NCBI RefSeq assembly: GCF_001625305.1
Contig: NW_017804576.1
Location: 1,335,865 to 1,399,864, forward strand
Source: Branchiostoma belcheri
Taxonomy: Eukaryota > Chordata > Leptocardii > Amphioxiformes > Branchiostomatidae
DNA: 64,000 bases
Direction of reading: 5' to 3'
The notes below the pieces were generated by a model. It did not search any database. It saw nothing but the letters and a program-made list of their open reading frames with translations, and was not told the DNA's origin. Of this stretch, positions 32,871 to 59,666 are shown piece after piece; the stretch's first letter is position 1, and every line of letters starts with the position of its first letter. Both the position numbers and the translations under genes were made by a program.

Positions 32871-34352
32871 CATTATTTCACCATAACATTATTTCACCAT
32901 ATATTTCACCATTCCAATACACAGGGAGATCATTGGACAAATGAACGAAGAGGAACAAGGCATGTTTAGGAGCCTGGCCACTGCCGGTGGCGTGAAGAAA
33001 GCTGAGATCCTGAAAAAGATTCAAACGTACGCTGCAGAAAATATGGAGGCTTGGAAGAACCAGAAGGTGTGCGTGGGCATCGTGGGTGACCCCGGAGCGG
33101 GAAAGAGCACCTTCATCAACTCCATCCGCGGGCTGAAGCCGAAAGCTCCTGGTGCCGCTGAAGTCGGCGTTACGCATACTACCGAAGTAGCCACCGACTA
33201 CCCCCACCCAGCACGCCCGGACAACCTTGTCTTCGTCGACTTCCCCGGCGTTCTCCTGGAGAAAGGGAGTGGTGACCAGCGCGACTTCGACATCCAACAG
33301 TATCTCACCAAGTTCGGGGAGAAGATGGAGCAATGCCACGTGTTCCTGGTGTTCAGCAGCGGCCGCATCCAGCACAACGCCGTGCAGATCGGAATGAAGG
33401 CCCGGGATATGGGGAAGAAGGTTCTGTTCGTCAGGTCACAGTTCGACAAAGACTTGGCGGACAAGCAGAACGACGACCCCGAGTACTTCGACGACAAGAC
33501 CGAGGCCGACCTGATGGAGGAACTCCGCCAAGATTACATCAAAGTCCTGAAGAGGGTGGGATGGGAGGGCGAAGTCAACCCCAAAGATGTCTTCATCATC
33601 AGCGGCCGTCTCAACCACGTGCTGAAGGGATCCTGGGACATCCCCAAGTTCCGGAAGTCGGTGTTCGAGAGTCTGGGCGCTCTCCAAAGGATGGTCGTCA
33701 TCAACACCTGCCGGGACTTCTCCAAGGCCACAATCAAGGAGAGGGGAGACATCTACAGAAGCAATATGTGGAAGGTTGCTATGGCGGCAACTGCAGGCTC
33801 CTTGGTTCCATATGCAGGTGCTGCGGCTATTCCAGGTAGGTGAAATCAAGGAAAGAATAAATATTCTGAACAATAAGTGCCAATTCTCATTTTCTCATGT
33901 GATCAGTTATCGGTTACAAAATGCACCTACCTTCAAGGCAGCACTCACATGTTCCATGTTTTGCTACAGGTGCCCTCGCAGTCGCGTACAAAGAGTACAA
34001 AGAGGGGTTTGGCCTTACAGAAGACGCGGTGGAACAGCTCGCCATGATGACCAAGAAGAATCCGGGGGAGCTCAAGCAGTTCCTGTCTTTCAGCCTGTTG
34101 GCTGGGTCGAGGGGTCCTATCGGGGACAATGAGGCATTGGCTGTCGTCCAGGCAATCTGTAACGGATTAGGTTTGCTAACTGCCGCTGCTGTTGACCAAA
34201 CTGTAGATATAATCTTTCCTGTGATTGGCGCGCTTGTCACAGCCCCGCTGGCCTATGGTATTACGACCAAAGTCCTGAATGCGTTGATTTCGCGCATGGA
34301 GGATTGCGCCGGCCAGCTGTTTGATTACGCCTTCAAGGAAAGTGCTGTGTGA
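32646..34352 (+). CDS. IRG-C: immunity-related GTPase (3 coding exons, 436 aa)
   Basis: Exons 32646-32662, 32925-33835 and 33970-34352 join in phases 2 and 1 to 437 codons. The start exon encodes MATPPE. G1 GDPGAGKST, G3 DFPG and the G4-position SQFDKD match IRG-A almost exactly, and long runs of exon 2 are identical at DNA level, suggesting recent duplication or gene conversion. The C-terminal exon carries the same hydrophobic VIGALVTAPLAYG segment and ends DYAFKESAV. It is expected to bind GTP/GDP in the cytosol and associate with membranes as other IRG proteins do, but it has no N-terminal myristoylation Gly. Intron 1 is only 262 nt. Tandem ISRE sites are ~1.25 kb upstream. Identity as an IRG is confident; biological role is inferred. 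Confidence 0.9.
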
Positions 34353-36215
34353 AGGTTCTTTAAAGGTGTTTTGAGATTTAGAGGCCACACTTAGGGGCGC
34401 TTGAAGAGCAACTTTGAGGTGTTAGCTACATTTGTTATTAATTTTGTGGTGATGATGACAAAAGAATGCACACTTGATATAATTTTGTGCTGCATTTGAT
34501 GAGACAATTATGAGGTGATGGACAAAGAAGAAGATGGTGCATAGGCGTTGGTTTATTGTTTGAGAAATCTATAGAAAACTATCATCCTTTTTTAAAATTA
34601 TCATTTTTTGAATGTCTAAGATATGTAACACGTTACCGCACATGTATTATAGCTGATGCAAAGGGGCTGATGCAAAGGGACAAAAACAGTACCCAGTCTC
34701 AATACGATGATATTGTTTTATTCTTAGGGATAGAAATTTCAAGTTGTGTGGCACTGATCTGTAAAGTGGCTTCTATGGAATTGCTATTGCTTTGCTGAAT
34801 AGAAGGTTTTAGAAGTGACTGTAGTGTGCTATCTAATAATTAAGAGTAGTTAAAGAAGTGACACTAGTGAGGTAGCATTGGATGTCGTTGGTGATACCAG
34901 ACAAGCGTCACTTTTTTCACATCTTGAATACACGAATAAAAGATTCGATGGATATGATATCATATAATTCTTTAGCTTCAATTCATTTTACAATGTTTCG
35001 AGACTGTAGAGGATGTTATCCATAAATGTTCTTGCGGTGACATTGATAGTACACATAGTATCTTGATACACATATGAGTATCTTGATTTTCTTAATCTTG
35101 CTTTAAAGTAAATGATCTATAGGGTATATCACATCAGATAACATGCTTGAGCAATTAAACATTGAATAATCTACATCTTCAGTATATTACGGTACATTAC
35201 ATATTCATGAATCATGAAGTTGTACTTGGTAACTTTTGTTGGCCATGTAGAACACATACACAACTCTACACTATTTATACCATATTGTACATAACAGAGC
35301 ACTATTAAAGAGTATCTGGTACATGAATAAAAAAGCTTCTTGATATAGAAGATTTTAATCACCACCATAATGAATATGATGCTTATTTACTGGGCCATGC
35401 TGAAAAGGCAATATTGATGATGAAATAGTTTTGAATCATCCTCCGAATGTACTTAATTAACTCTTTGTTATAGACGTAATTATTCTGGTTTAATTATTGC
35501 TGTACCTTGAGTATTACCTACTTATAACAAATGTATGATGCAGCCCTGCCTTTCACGCAGACCATTTTCAGACTTCCTTGGATGGCTTTCGAAGGCAGAG
35601 TGGATTATTTACAGCTTTATTTACACATTAGCTGATTTTAACAGTTGTCCCTTACCTTGTGATTGTTTGCCCAATGCTACGTTACATAAGTATCACTGAG
35701 TGGAGCTTTTTAACAATGTAATGTAAATCATACATCATTTCAGCCGATAATGGCTGCTACTGTATGTTTTGTACGATGTGTAATTTGTAAATAAACCATT
35801 CATTATTACGACTATCAGCCCTATACAATTCCCTTTTTTTTGGTCATCTACTAGAATTTCTGTCACCTACTTACTCTGTAGTTTTTTTTTTATTCACTTC
35901 ATAGGTCACCACAAAACAAGGCTCATGGGAGGTTAATGATAGCTTTAAAGTAGCACAAGAAATACTGTTGAGGGTCACTGTGGCGTCATTGTAACGTACA
36001 TTTTAACGTGATTGCACTCACGTGACTATGACGTCATGCTGGTGGGTTAAGGAGTGAATTATCAAGTGGATTTTGTATTTACAATCACATGCAAACGCAT
36101 AGACCTGTCTCGTCAAGGCTCAACCAACTAATATAGTTGTTTATTCATTGACAAACTTGGACTATCTAATTTTGAAAGTCAATTGTTGATTGTCCTGTAG
36201 ATTGCAATTGTCATG
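34353..36215. other. IRG-C downstream region, no gene seen
   Basis: 34540-34810 is the IRG 3'-flank repeat, copy 2. The remainder to 36215 is AT-rich with no supported exon. Confidence 0.5.
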
Positions 36216-36217
36216 TT

Positions 36218-36503
36218 TCTAGGGGGGTCCGGGTCCCGGAAAGTTGTAAAAATTGAACCTTCTGAGATGGCATTTCCTACGTTGTTGAGATGATTGCAAA
36301 GGAAAACTCAGACATAACTTTTTATTCAATGACAAAGTGAGCAGTTCGTCTATGATTCCAGTCCCGCTAGTGATAGAAATCAGTCCATCTTTTTAAGAAA
36401 AATCATGAACCTTTAGATAAAAAGTGGAACTTTGAGCCTTGTGTGTGTATGGGTGAGTGGGTGGGTGGGGGTCTTCCTAACCCACTGCCCCCCCCCCCCC
36501 TGG

Positions 36504-36515
<12 letters not shown>
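36218..36515 (+). repeat. Dispersed ~280-nt repeat, copy 3, overlapping the receptor stop codon
   Basis: Matches 40-302 from CTAGGGGGGTCCGGG to CTGGCTACGGGCATGAG, including AATGACAAAG(T/G)GAGCAG. Its last bases encode the final residues and TAG of the 7TM receptor on the opposite strand. Confidence 0.75.
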
Positions 36516-49494
<12,979 letters not shown>

Positions 49495-50409
49495 TCTGCC
49501 GCCAGTGTTGTGTTGTGCCAGCTCTTTGTAGTGAACCTCTCTTTAAAAGTTCCGTCGCGCGATTTTGCCGTACGGCAGGATTCTGTCATCAACTAAGTAC
49601 TAAAAAATGGCGCGCGTGGCATTTCATTTCGCGGCACGAACTTTCGTGTCACGAAATAAGGTAACCATGGGAACGGCTACCAAATAAGGTAACACTTGGG
49701 TAGAAGTTATGCAATTAAGAGAAGTTATCGAATATTTATTTAATTAGTTGCCTCCCTCCGATATTTTCTGACATGTCCTTTCTGAATTATTCAATGACTG
49801 GGGCTATGCGACTGCCCGTTCCGGTACCGGAATTTCTAATTATAGTAAAAACAAATATTTTTGTGCCCATTAAAAGTATTTTAGATGGGTCATTTTTACT
49901 GTATTCTAAATTTGGACCTTTTTTGCTGTTATTCTAGATCATGAAAGATTTCATATGAAAGATCATATCTGTAGTCTTCTGTTTCTATCATTGCTGATGC
50001 AAAGGAGCTGCACTTAACACCTGCTTAAGTTGATGATGATCTTAAGGCTCAAAGAGCTGATCTTTAAAGTGGTTTCAATGGAATTGCAATTTTTTGCTAA
50101 ATAGAAGGTTTGCAATCTTGTTTTGTCTTGTCTTGTACTTTTTACCACACATGAACGAACGAACGAATGGTTGGAATGCTGGATTTTGGATATTTGAAAG
50201 TCTTCTTCGCATATCATGTACAGCCCTTGGCGCAGTCCTTGTAAAATGTGTCAAAACTGACTGACTAGCACCCCAACGTTTCTGTCCATTGCACTGAACT
50301 TTGGAGGAAATAGTTTAACTTCATTGTTGTGTGACTGAACATTTATTGTGTAACGTGTGTAACTGAGCAATTGTGTCCTAGCTGGGCACGGTCTCATTTT
50401 TGACAAAAC

Positions 50410-53299
50410 GTTCCTCATCCGCAACTCTATCTCTCTGCCTGTTTGTGTTGTCAACGGGTGACACGACAGCACTGAAGGCATGTTTGGCATTTGTGTCTTT
50501 ATTGGTCGCGAGACAAACACGAAAATAGCTGGACAAACAGTAACTTTTGACCAAAGCTCACAATGAGCCCGAAAATGCGGGTCGCGTCTGGCAAACAGCC
50601 GATCTCGGCATGGTCAAAGTCCTCTGACTGCTGGGCTAGTCCTGAAGGTTGGACACTCTGGTACATTTTAAATATTAACACAAACATTAATATAAACACT
50701 GTAAATATTTTTTATTGGCTCAGCAAGAACATGTCGTTACATGAACAGCCATCTAGCGATAGCTACATGTATTATAAAGGATTCACTCTGCTAGAGAATA
50801 CAGTCAATAGGTTACACACACAATCAATACGATACTTGGTTACAGAGCTACATTCGGTATTTACATACCCTGCTGGTATGTGAAGGCCGCTTCTACATGT
50901 ACTCCAATCTTCACCAAGTAGATGTTGGAGGGTCATTTTCTAATTCTAAACGGCTTTGGAGCTCAAATGTGTCAGCCGAAAAACAGGGTTTTCTCTGAAA
51001 ACGATTGTCATAAAATGTTCAAAAGGAAATGAAGATTATATATACTAGTATTGAAAACTGTTTTCTTCAGAGAGGCATTCATGACAACATGACTTTGCGG
51101 TCGTTGTTCTCACCAACGACGGGGTAACGACGATTCGATGTCGAGATTCTGCCGTCCACAACCCATCGCACGATCTGCTTGCCTGACGACGAAGGAATTT
51201 CTGAGTGTTCGACAATCGCTTTCGTCATGTTGACATCCCACAACGGTTAACTATAAGACAGCACGTAGGCGCCAGGCCTAATCAATGAGTTTATCGCACC
51301 GAACTCTGTAACGTTAAACAGTACATAATTAGTTTGTTCCCTATAAGTATAAGTACCAATCTCAGGCTTGCTCAGACCTGTCCCAGAATTCAGACCTCTG
51401 CCGTGCGTGTGACGTTTGTTGTCAGTGTGATTAGGCCGTTCTGTGTACAGGCATGTGGAACAGATAGCCTTGTTCCTCGTGTTTGTCATGTTTTGTTTGT
51501 CTGTGGGCGCGCAGTCCTGGCCCGTTTAGCCGCCTAAATGTACGGATTGGCAGGTGACAGGTGTGTACAACAGAGGGAGGTGTGCCCGGCAACTAAAAGA
51601 AAGTATTAAAACGACAAGTGTACACACATCCGACAGGTTTAATGTGAGATCTTACAATGCACGTCTGTCAGGTATGTTAACACTGCAGACAGCAAACGGG
51701 TAAGTGGGCGACTTAAAAGCGATTTACCCGGGCAAGGGGTAAAGGCAGGTATGTCAGTTCCCGTAACAAAGAGTGACATAGATTGACCTAAAAGAGTATA
51801 TTTTCTTTAGTAGGCCACTTTTCTGTCAAACTATTTTAACATTTTGTTACATACTTTTTCATTGTGTTTTGATCAAATCAGTTGTTTTTACTATTTGCAT
51901 GGTACTGTAAACAGTTACATTAGATTGTATCAACAGCCAAACAACCGAAACAGATGCCTGTCACCCTAGGTACCTTCTCCAAGACAGGAAAAGGGGAAGT
52001 GAAAAAGTCGCAGAAAGCTGTAGCATAGTGGCAGATGGTGGATAAAGTATAACCCTGCCACAGCAACTGTCACTCCCTTACTAGTATGCCTGTAGGCTCA
52101 CGTTGGCAACCGTCGTATGCTACGAGTAGCGTTACTTGTGGTGTCACGACATGCTGGAGGGGCCACGCCCACTTCTTCACTTCCCGAGGAGGGGTCAGGT
52201 TTCTCCGCATTACAGAGTACTTCCCTCCCAAAATCTGCAAAATAGTCAGTTCTGGCAGTCGTCAATGAGATAAAAATTGTTTCAACTAGGAATCATTGTT
52301 CTTCAGACGAAGAAAATTCCTGCCTGACCCTTGTCAGTGATATCACTAGAGTCTTCAATGTCGGATCATCGCACCACGTCAGGTGGTATTCTTGAAATAA
52401 GAGCTTAAACAAAAACATAAAAAATGAAAAATAAATAAAAATTTAAAGTTGGTAGAAAATAACTGAATTAAAATTAAAAAATAATAAGTTGAAAAATAGT
52501 GAAATTTAAAGATTTAAAATTTGAAAAAAATTAAAAAATGTAAGAATTTTGAAATTTTAAAATTGAATTTTTTTAAATGTTTCAAAAGAATAAGAAGAAA
52601 AAATTAGGTGTGGTTACCGGGCATAGCGGCGGCCGGTCAGGATCGATTTTCGGATCCTGTGAATGAAAGAGTTTCCGGCCAAATATTAACCAAACTGCCG
52701 CGATTGACGTCATTTCTCCCGGCAGGCGTCGCGGGTCGCTTGCTTACTGACGCACCGGGGGTCGACCGTGGCGACTTTCGTAGTTTTCTTACAAGTCTGT
52801 AGGTGACTCACAGCACACTGCATAGAAATTGAAGAGTCACATTAAATCAATCAACGCTTAACATACCTTTTATGTTGTTGTTTTGCAGAAGGAAATTAAC
52901 ACGCACAAATATTGTTACAGGAGTCCCAGAAATTACTGTATTATATTGTATTATAGTCCTGAACTCCACATGAGACATGAGACATGCCTTCAGCTTCATA
53001 CTTCCAGGGAATAGGGAAAACAATTCCATCGTCGATACACAAACCTTGTTGACATGGACTGAAGGTCGGTAGTCAATTAACTACAGGCTGACCTGTGCGG
53101 TACGCAGGCCCCGCACGGAATGTGTAGTGATTGGTCCCGGCCTTCCGCAAACAGCGGAGTGCGTATTGTTTGTGGTGACACGTTACGGTTCACAACGTCC
53201 AGCATTCCACCGGCTCCACATACATCCGCGTGTCATGCCGACGCACCAGCAACACCTGTCAACCCCCTGACTCCCCCCACCCCACCTCCTCCCCCCACC
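50410..53299. repeat. Duplicated block B (F-box gene upstream region), copy 1
   Basis: Collinear with 58890-62064 with small differences (for example 52205 lacks the insertion at 60842-61020). It ends at a poly-C/T tract just before where the F-box ATG would be, then runs into 20 N. Confidence 0.9.
51079..51228 (-). CDS. Small conserved ORF (49 aa), copy 1
   Basis: ATG to TGA, starting MTKAIVEHSEIPSSSGKQ and containing IVRWVVDGRISTSNRRYPVV. It is intact in both block-B copies; the change seen is Val to Ala in RW(V/A)VDG. Not recognised. It may be the last exon of a minus-strand gene or a small peptide gene. Two copies this similar cannot prove selection. Confidence 0.35.
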   Translation of the reverse strand: MTKAIVEHSEIPSSSGKQIVRWVVDGRISTSNRRYPVVGENNDRKVMLS

Positions 53300-53319
53300 N
53301 NNNNNNNNNNNNNNNNNNN
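53300..53319. other. Assembly gap (20 N)
   Basis: Joins block B copy 1 directly to block A copy 2; see findings. Confidence 0.99.
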
Positions 53320-53320
53320 G

Positions 53321-54840
53321 CCCAGGAAGGCGCGGCATGAAGCACTGTTCAATCAGACGACAGCTAAAATGACGTCTAAACAACATTTATCTAATCCGTG
53401 CGCCAGGCAGAAGCCTTTTTGCCAAATATAACACCTTACAAACTCATCGCAAAGAAAGTCCTCCTTCGAGTATGAATGGTTTACAGTTTTTCATTAAGTA
53501 GTATTTCTACAAAACACAGGGGGTAAACTGAGTATGCTAATGGCCACAGACAAATAGCTAGTAGCTACACACCTGTTGTCGCAAAAGCACCTGACAGACA
53601 GCAGCACAGCCACCACAGCAGCGCCAGTGATGTTCCGGTGATCCACAGGTTCCCCATTCTGCCGCCAGACGGCTGACTCGTGCTGTGCCAGCTCTTTGTA
53701 GTGAACGTCTCTAGCTTTAAAAGTTCCGTCGCGCGATTTTGCCGTACGGCAGGATTCTGTCATCAACTAAGTACTAAAAAATGGCGCGCGTGGCATTTCA
53801 TTTCGCGGCACGAACTTTCGTGTCACGAAGCAAGGTAACCATGGGAACGGCTACCAAATAAGGTAACACTTGGGTAGAAGTTATGCAATTAAAAGAAGTT
53901 ATCGAATATTTATTTAATTAGTTGCCTCCCTCCGATATTTTCTGACATGTCCTTTCTGAATTATTCAATGACTGGGGCTATGCGACTGCCCGTTCCGGTA
54001 CCGGAATTTCTAATTATAGTAAAAACACATATTTTTGTGCCTATTAAAAGTATTTTAGATTGGTCATTTTTACTGTATTCTAAATTTGGACCTTTTTGCT
54101 GTTATTCTAGATCATGAAAGATTTCATAAGAAATATCATATCTGTAAGTTTCTATCATTACTGATCCAAAGGAGCTACACTTAACACCTGCTTAAGACTC
54201 AAAAATTATTTTCCTTACGCAATCTGACACATATTACCTTACTCCGCCAGATGTTTCCACACTTTATTTACTCAATACAGGGAGTGCATATCTTACATTA
54301 CATTCCTCGGCAGATAATGCGTTGTAATGTTTCTTTTTACGGATTAAGGTATCAAGCCGATTAATGCGTTATGTTAGGGCAAAACCAGTACCTAGTCACA
54401 AGAGGAAGATACTGTTTTACTCCTGGATTTCAGACAATAATTTCAAGTTGTGCACTGATCTGTGAAGTGGTTTCTATGGCATCGCTATTGTTTTCTTGAT
54501 TAAAAGGCTTACAATCTTGTCTAATATGTCAATTTGTACACGAACGAACGAATGGTTGGAGTAGGAGTTCAGATACAGTATTCTAAAAGTTTCCTTCACA
54601 TGTCGCGTATCAGGTTAACCCCGAGTTCCACGCTACCTCACAATCACCTTACTTGGTGCAGTACAGCCCTTGGTACAGTCCCAGTAAAGCGTGTTAAAAT
54701 CTCCTGACTTGTACCACAACAGGTCTGTCGATAGCAGTGAACTTTGGAGCAAATCGTTTAATTTCATTGTTTTAAGACTACCTAATTTTCGATGAAAGAG
54801 TAAACTTCGAAATTCGAAAGTAAATGACAAGTTAATGATG
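53321..54840. repeat. Duplicated block A, copy 2
   Basis: Begins GCCCAGGAAGGCGCGGCATG, equivalent to 49157, and carries the signal-peptide exon and promoter again. From ~54150 it is an IRG 3'-flank repeat of the fuller type (with TCCCAGTAAAGCGTG). Confidence 0.85.
53573..53657 (-). pseudogene. Orphan copy of the receptor signal-peptide exon
   Basis: Same 28 residues (MGNLWITG onward) and donor as 49410-49494, with two synonymous changes. No ShKT or later receptor exons follow it on the minus strand before the gap. It is either an allelic copy placed by the assembler or a duplicated promoter-exon. Confidence 0.8.
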
Positions 54841-55344
54841 ACGTCACATAACGTTATAACGTCGTTGAATTGATGTCAGTGATTAGCCTGGTACAGGACG
54901 GACGAGGGAAAGCGACCGTTTGGAGGCTGACAGGCTGGGATGCCATTATGAATATTGGGCTTGCTAAATGTATGATAATGTATTCATCGGCTGTTGGACC
55001 TTACCTCTATTGTTCAGACTTTGTATAGCTGACGTATTACTGCTGCAATAAGGCAAATGTTTGTGCCCTGATTGACTCATTTTTCTATAGCTTATATGGG
55101 TCACAAAACATAGATACAGCGTTTCTCAAAGACTTGCATCTAGTTCGGTAGTTCCCCATAGTTGTATTGAGTAATATCTGCCACTCCGTTTTCATGTTAA
55201 ACGAAAATATTGATAAATTCTGCTGCATTTAAGCTTGATTTGGATTTGAGTCATAACCTTGAGATAAGACCATCACGTGGGTACAAAGCTGATACTGACA
55301 GACCTTTGGTTAGGTGACATCATCGTCATGCGGAAATCTTTGAA

Positions 55345-55455
55345 CCCAGACTGAAGGTTTCAGCAGTCCAATTTGCCCAGTAGAACCGTGATCATAAACA
55401 GGTTATAACTTGTCTAACCTTCACCGAAGTCAGTTCCAGCTTGCTTCAGTCGCAG
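55345..55455 (+). promoter_or_regulatory. Putative 5' UTR exon of IRG-D
   Basis: Counterpart of 22090-22204 and 30300-30390, ending CAGTCGCAG|GTGAGA. Confidence 0.5.
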
Positions 55456-55930
55456 GTGAGATTGACGACCTTAAGTTGGTATTTTGCAAGAGATGACTGG
55501 TATCCCACGGTTAGAATGGGGATCTCCTTGAGGAGGGGGTAGTGTAATTTTAACTGTTGGCTCTTCATGATAGGGCAAGACCTGTTGTTTTCGCTCTAAA
55601 TTGTGGTAGGTTGTGTTAGACGGTCTAGTCTAAACTGGGTCGTGCGTCTGCCTCGACGATTTAAAATCATTGTGCAGTGTGGAGCCCTTACCTTGAGTGC
55701 TCATTTCTCTAAACATAGACAATAAGCTGTGCATGTATGGGAAATTAGGAACAACAATTTACTAGGTTTGTACAGTACTATAAATCTGTGGGGTATACGG
55801 ATGAACAATGTTGTCCAATACAATATTCGCCTTCTTTACATGAGTCATATTCTATAGTCAGTTCTGGATCTTTTCAATAATTTTATGGGTACATTTTCAG
55901 GTCTCTGTACGACACGCATAACAGTTAAGC

Positions 55931-57992
55931 ATGGCTGAACCCGCGAAGGATCTTTCCGGGTAAGTAAATATCTCATTATTGAGCTACTATGATCGCAGAA
56001 AATTTTTTAGAAATATCATGATCAGGTTAATTTTAAAGATAACCTATAAAAGCACAGAATTATATTCATTGGTCATTTCAGCCACGTGGCCCACGGCCGT
56101 GGTCACTTACCAGTAGACGTTTCATGATCAGTAACGCTATCATTATAGATACTACTCGACATACTGAACGGATTCTATTAAATAGCCTTGATCTAGCTTT
56201 TGCTTGTGAACATCCTTGTCTTATTCGTCAATCAACAGCTTCGAGATCACTGGAGAAATGGACGAAGAGGAACAAGGCATGCTAAGAAGCCTGGCCGCTG
56301 CCAGTGGTGCGGATAAAGCTGATGTATTGAAAGAGATTCAAAACTATGCTGCAGAAAACTTGGAGGCATGGAAGAATCAGAAGGTTTGCGTGGGCGTCGT
56401 GGGTGACCCCGGAGCGGGAAAGAGCACCTTCATCAACTCCATCCGCGGGCTGAGGCCGAAGGACCCTGGTGCAGCTAAGGTCGACGTAAAGGAAGGTACT
56501 AAAGTCGTCACCGAATACCCCCATCCAGATCGCCCGGATAACCTCATCTTCGTCGACTTTCCCGGCGTTCTCCTGAAGAAAGGAAGTGGTGACCAGCGCG
56601 ACTTCGACATCCAACAGTACCTCAACGAGCATGGGGAGAAGATGGAGCAATGCCACGTGTTCCTGGTGTTCAGCAGCGGCCGCATCCAGCACAACGCCGT
56701 GCAGATCGGGATGAAGGCCCGGGAGATGAGGAAGAAGGTTCTCTTCGTCAGGTCACAGTTCGACCTAGATGTGATGAAGAGGAGAAACGACGACCCAGAG
56801 TACTTCAGAGGCAATACCGAGGCCGACCTGATGAAGGAACTCCGCCAAGACTACATCAAGGTCCTGAAGGACGTTGGATGGGGGAAAGAGGTCAACCCTC
56901 GAGATGTATTCATCATCAGTGGCCTGCTGGACAGCGTGCTGAATGGGTCCTGGGACATCCCCAAGTTCCGGAAGGCCATGATCGGAGATCTGAGCACTCT
57001 TCAAAAGCTGATCGTCATCAACACCTGCCGGGACTTCTCCAAAGAGACCATCAAGGAGAGGGGAGACATCTTCAGAAAGCGCGCGTGGTTCGTTGCGATG
57101 GCAACAACAGCGGGCTCCTTTGTTCCATTTGCTGGTGTTGCTTCTATGCCGGGTAAATAATACAACGATAAAATTTGTTTCCTTCTGCTACCTTCTGCTG
57201 TTAAGAAAACGTCAAACCTTCCACAGAAGCATACCAATCTATTTACTCCATTTGTGGAACTTGTTTTGCAATGTAGTCTAGATCACGGTATCATGTATGA
57301 AAAATCAACAGACATTTTGTCAAATTGCATTGCAGGTTGATTAAGAAACGAACGATGTGAACTAATTGTATAAAGTTACTTGACACAGGCGCACCCCATG
57401 GCTCCGTTTGTCAACACGCGTGTTCAAATTCCAGTAGAGCAAGAAAAAACAAAAGGGGGGGGGTGATAATGACAGTACTTAACTTTGCGGTAGTGTCTTT
57501 TCGTGATTTATTCTGTAAAAAAGGACTGGCCCCTACAGATGCTCATATTGCACATTTTCCATTCTCATTTCTCCACACTACTATTTACCTGTTTCTTTCT
57601 TGATCACAGCTACCTTCGCTACCGCGTACTTTCTGTACAAAAGAGGGTTCTGCCTCACAGACGCTCGCGTGGAACAGCTCGCCAAGATGGCCGGCAAGAG
57701 CCCGGAGGATCTCAAGGCGTTCTTGTCTACTAAGCTGCTGGGCAAACCGAAGTTAGAAAAGGGTGAGGATGAGGTTAAGCTTGTTGTCGAGCTTATTTTT
57801 GGTGGATTAGGCATGGTAACTGCCATTGTTGTTGACCAGGTAGTAGATGTGGCCGTTCCTGTGATTGGCGCTGCTATCACAGCCCCATTGTCCTATGGCA
57901 TAACAGTCAAAGTCCTGCACACATTGATTTCGCTCATGGAGAAGAGCGCCGGCGAGCTGTTTGATTATGCCCTCAAGGAAAGTGAAGTGTGA
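55931..57992 (+). CDS. IRG-D: immunity-related GTPase (3 coding exons, 441 aa)
   Basis: Exons 55931-55959, 56239-57152 and 57610-57992 join in phases 2 and 1. The start exon encodes MAEPAKDLSG. G1 GDPGAGKST is intact, switch I differs from IRG-A/C (VKEGTKVVTEYPHP), G3 is DFPG and the G4 place is SQFDLD. The C-terminal exon keeps VPVIGAAITAPLSYG and ends DYALKESEV. It is the most diverged of the three full-length copies. No perfect TTTCNNTTTC site was found in the kilobase upstream, unlike IRG-A and IRG-C, so its induction may differ. It sits only in the second of the two duplicated blocks, which suggests a presence/absence polymorphism. Confidence 0.9.
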
Positions 57993-58139
57993 AAGTTCCT
58001 TGAAGTGTTCTGTGAAACCCGCATATTAGGGCTGCTTGCAGAATGGCTTTGAAGCGTTAATTACACGAGGCGCGGACAGGCAAATATTGTCGGCAGGTGG
58101 TTGTTTCTTGTTTTAGAAATAGGGTTACAATTTGTTCAA

Positions 58140-58885
58140 GATAACTTATCGAACGCCATATGTATAAGCTACTCAAGAGCATGATGATGATTTTAATACC
58201 GTGATGATGAAGCCATTAACTTGGTAATGATCTTTAGAGTCAAAGATACTTTGATACATGAAAATGTTACATTTCACCCCATGATGAGTGAGTTTCCACT
58301 CTTTTCATCAAAGTCCATACATTACTTCATGTTTCTCTAGAGAGTGAATTTTTTTTTCTAATTGCTTTAAAGTAATTCAATTCTAAGATTGCTTTATTCT
58401 GGATAAGCTGTATTCCTGTAATGTCTTATTTTAGGGCAAAACCAGAACCTAGTCTCAATACGATGACATTCTTTTTCTTAGGATCTAGACGGTAATTTCA
58501 AGTTGTGTGGCATTGATCTGTCAAGTGGTTTCTGTGGACTTACTTTTGTGCTGAATAGAAGGCTTGCAATCTTGTCTTGTGTATTGTATCGATTTGAGCA
58601 CACATGAAAGAATGAATGGTTTGAATGATGGACTTTTGATATTTAAAGAGTTTTATTCACATGTCATGTGGAAGGTTGGCCTCGACTTCCATCCGCTCAC
58701 AATTACCTTACTTGATGCAGTCACAGTAAAGCGTGTTAAAACTGCCTCACTTGCACCACGACATTCCTGTCCATTATAGTGAACTTTGGAAATAATCGTT
58801 TAACTTCATCGTGTTAAAGCTCAACATTCATCAATTAAGACTGAATAGTAAATTGAAAACCTTTTGGACATAACGTTCATCCTCC
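58140..58885. repeat. IRG 3'-flank repeat after IRG-D
   Basis: Shares AGTCTCAATACGATGA, GTGTGGCA(C/T)TGATCTGT, GAATAGAAGGCTTGCAATC and AGTAAAGCGTGTTAAAA blocks with the other four copies. Confidence 0.7.
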
Positions 58886-59666
58886 GTAAATCTATCTGTT
58901 TATGTTGTCAACTGGTGACACGACAGCACTGAAGGCATGTTTGGCATTTGTGTGTTTATTGGTCGCGACGACAAACAAGAAAATAGCTGGACAAACAGTA
59001 ACTTTTGACCGAAGCCCACAATGAGCCAACAAAGAGCCGACCACGGCATGGTCAAAGTCCTCCGGCTGATGGGCTAGTGCTGAAGATTGGACACTCTGGC
59101 AAAACGTTTTAGAATGTATGTCTGGAATTTTATATTGAATGATTGTACCTTCCTGTTTTAATCTATGTGATAAGAATTTTGTATTATGTTGCCAATGAGT
59201 CTAAGATGAATGAATTGTTAAAGAACCACAATTCAGCCTATGTAAGGCTGCAAGTGTTTTTATTCTCAATAAACCATTTCATCATCACCATCATCATATA
59301 TTTTTCATTGGCTCAGCCAGAACATGTCGTTACATGAACAGCCATCTAGCGATAGCTACATGTATTATAAAGGGTTCACTCTGCTAGAGAATACAGTCAA
59401 TAGGTTATACACACAATCAATACGATACTTGGTTACAGAGCTACATTCGGTATTTACATACCCTGCTGGTATGTGAAGGCCGCTTCTACTCCAATCTTCA
59501 CCAAGTAGATGTTGGGAGGGTCATTTTCTAATTCTAAACGGCTTTGGAGCTTAAATGTGTCAGCCGAAAAACAGGGTTTTCTCTGAAAACGATTGTCATA
59601 AAATGTTCAAAAGGAAATGAAGATTATATATACTAGTATTGAAAACTGTTTTCTTCAGAGAGGCAT

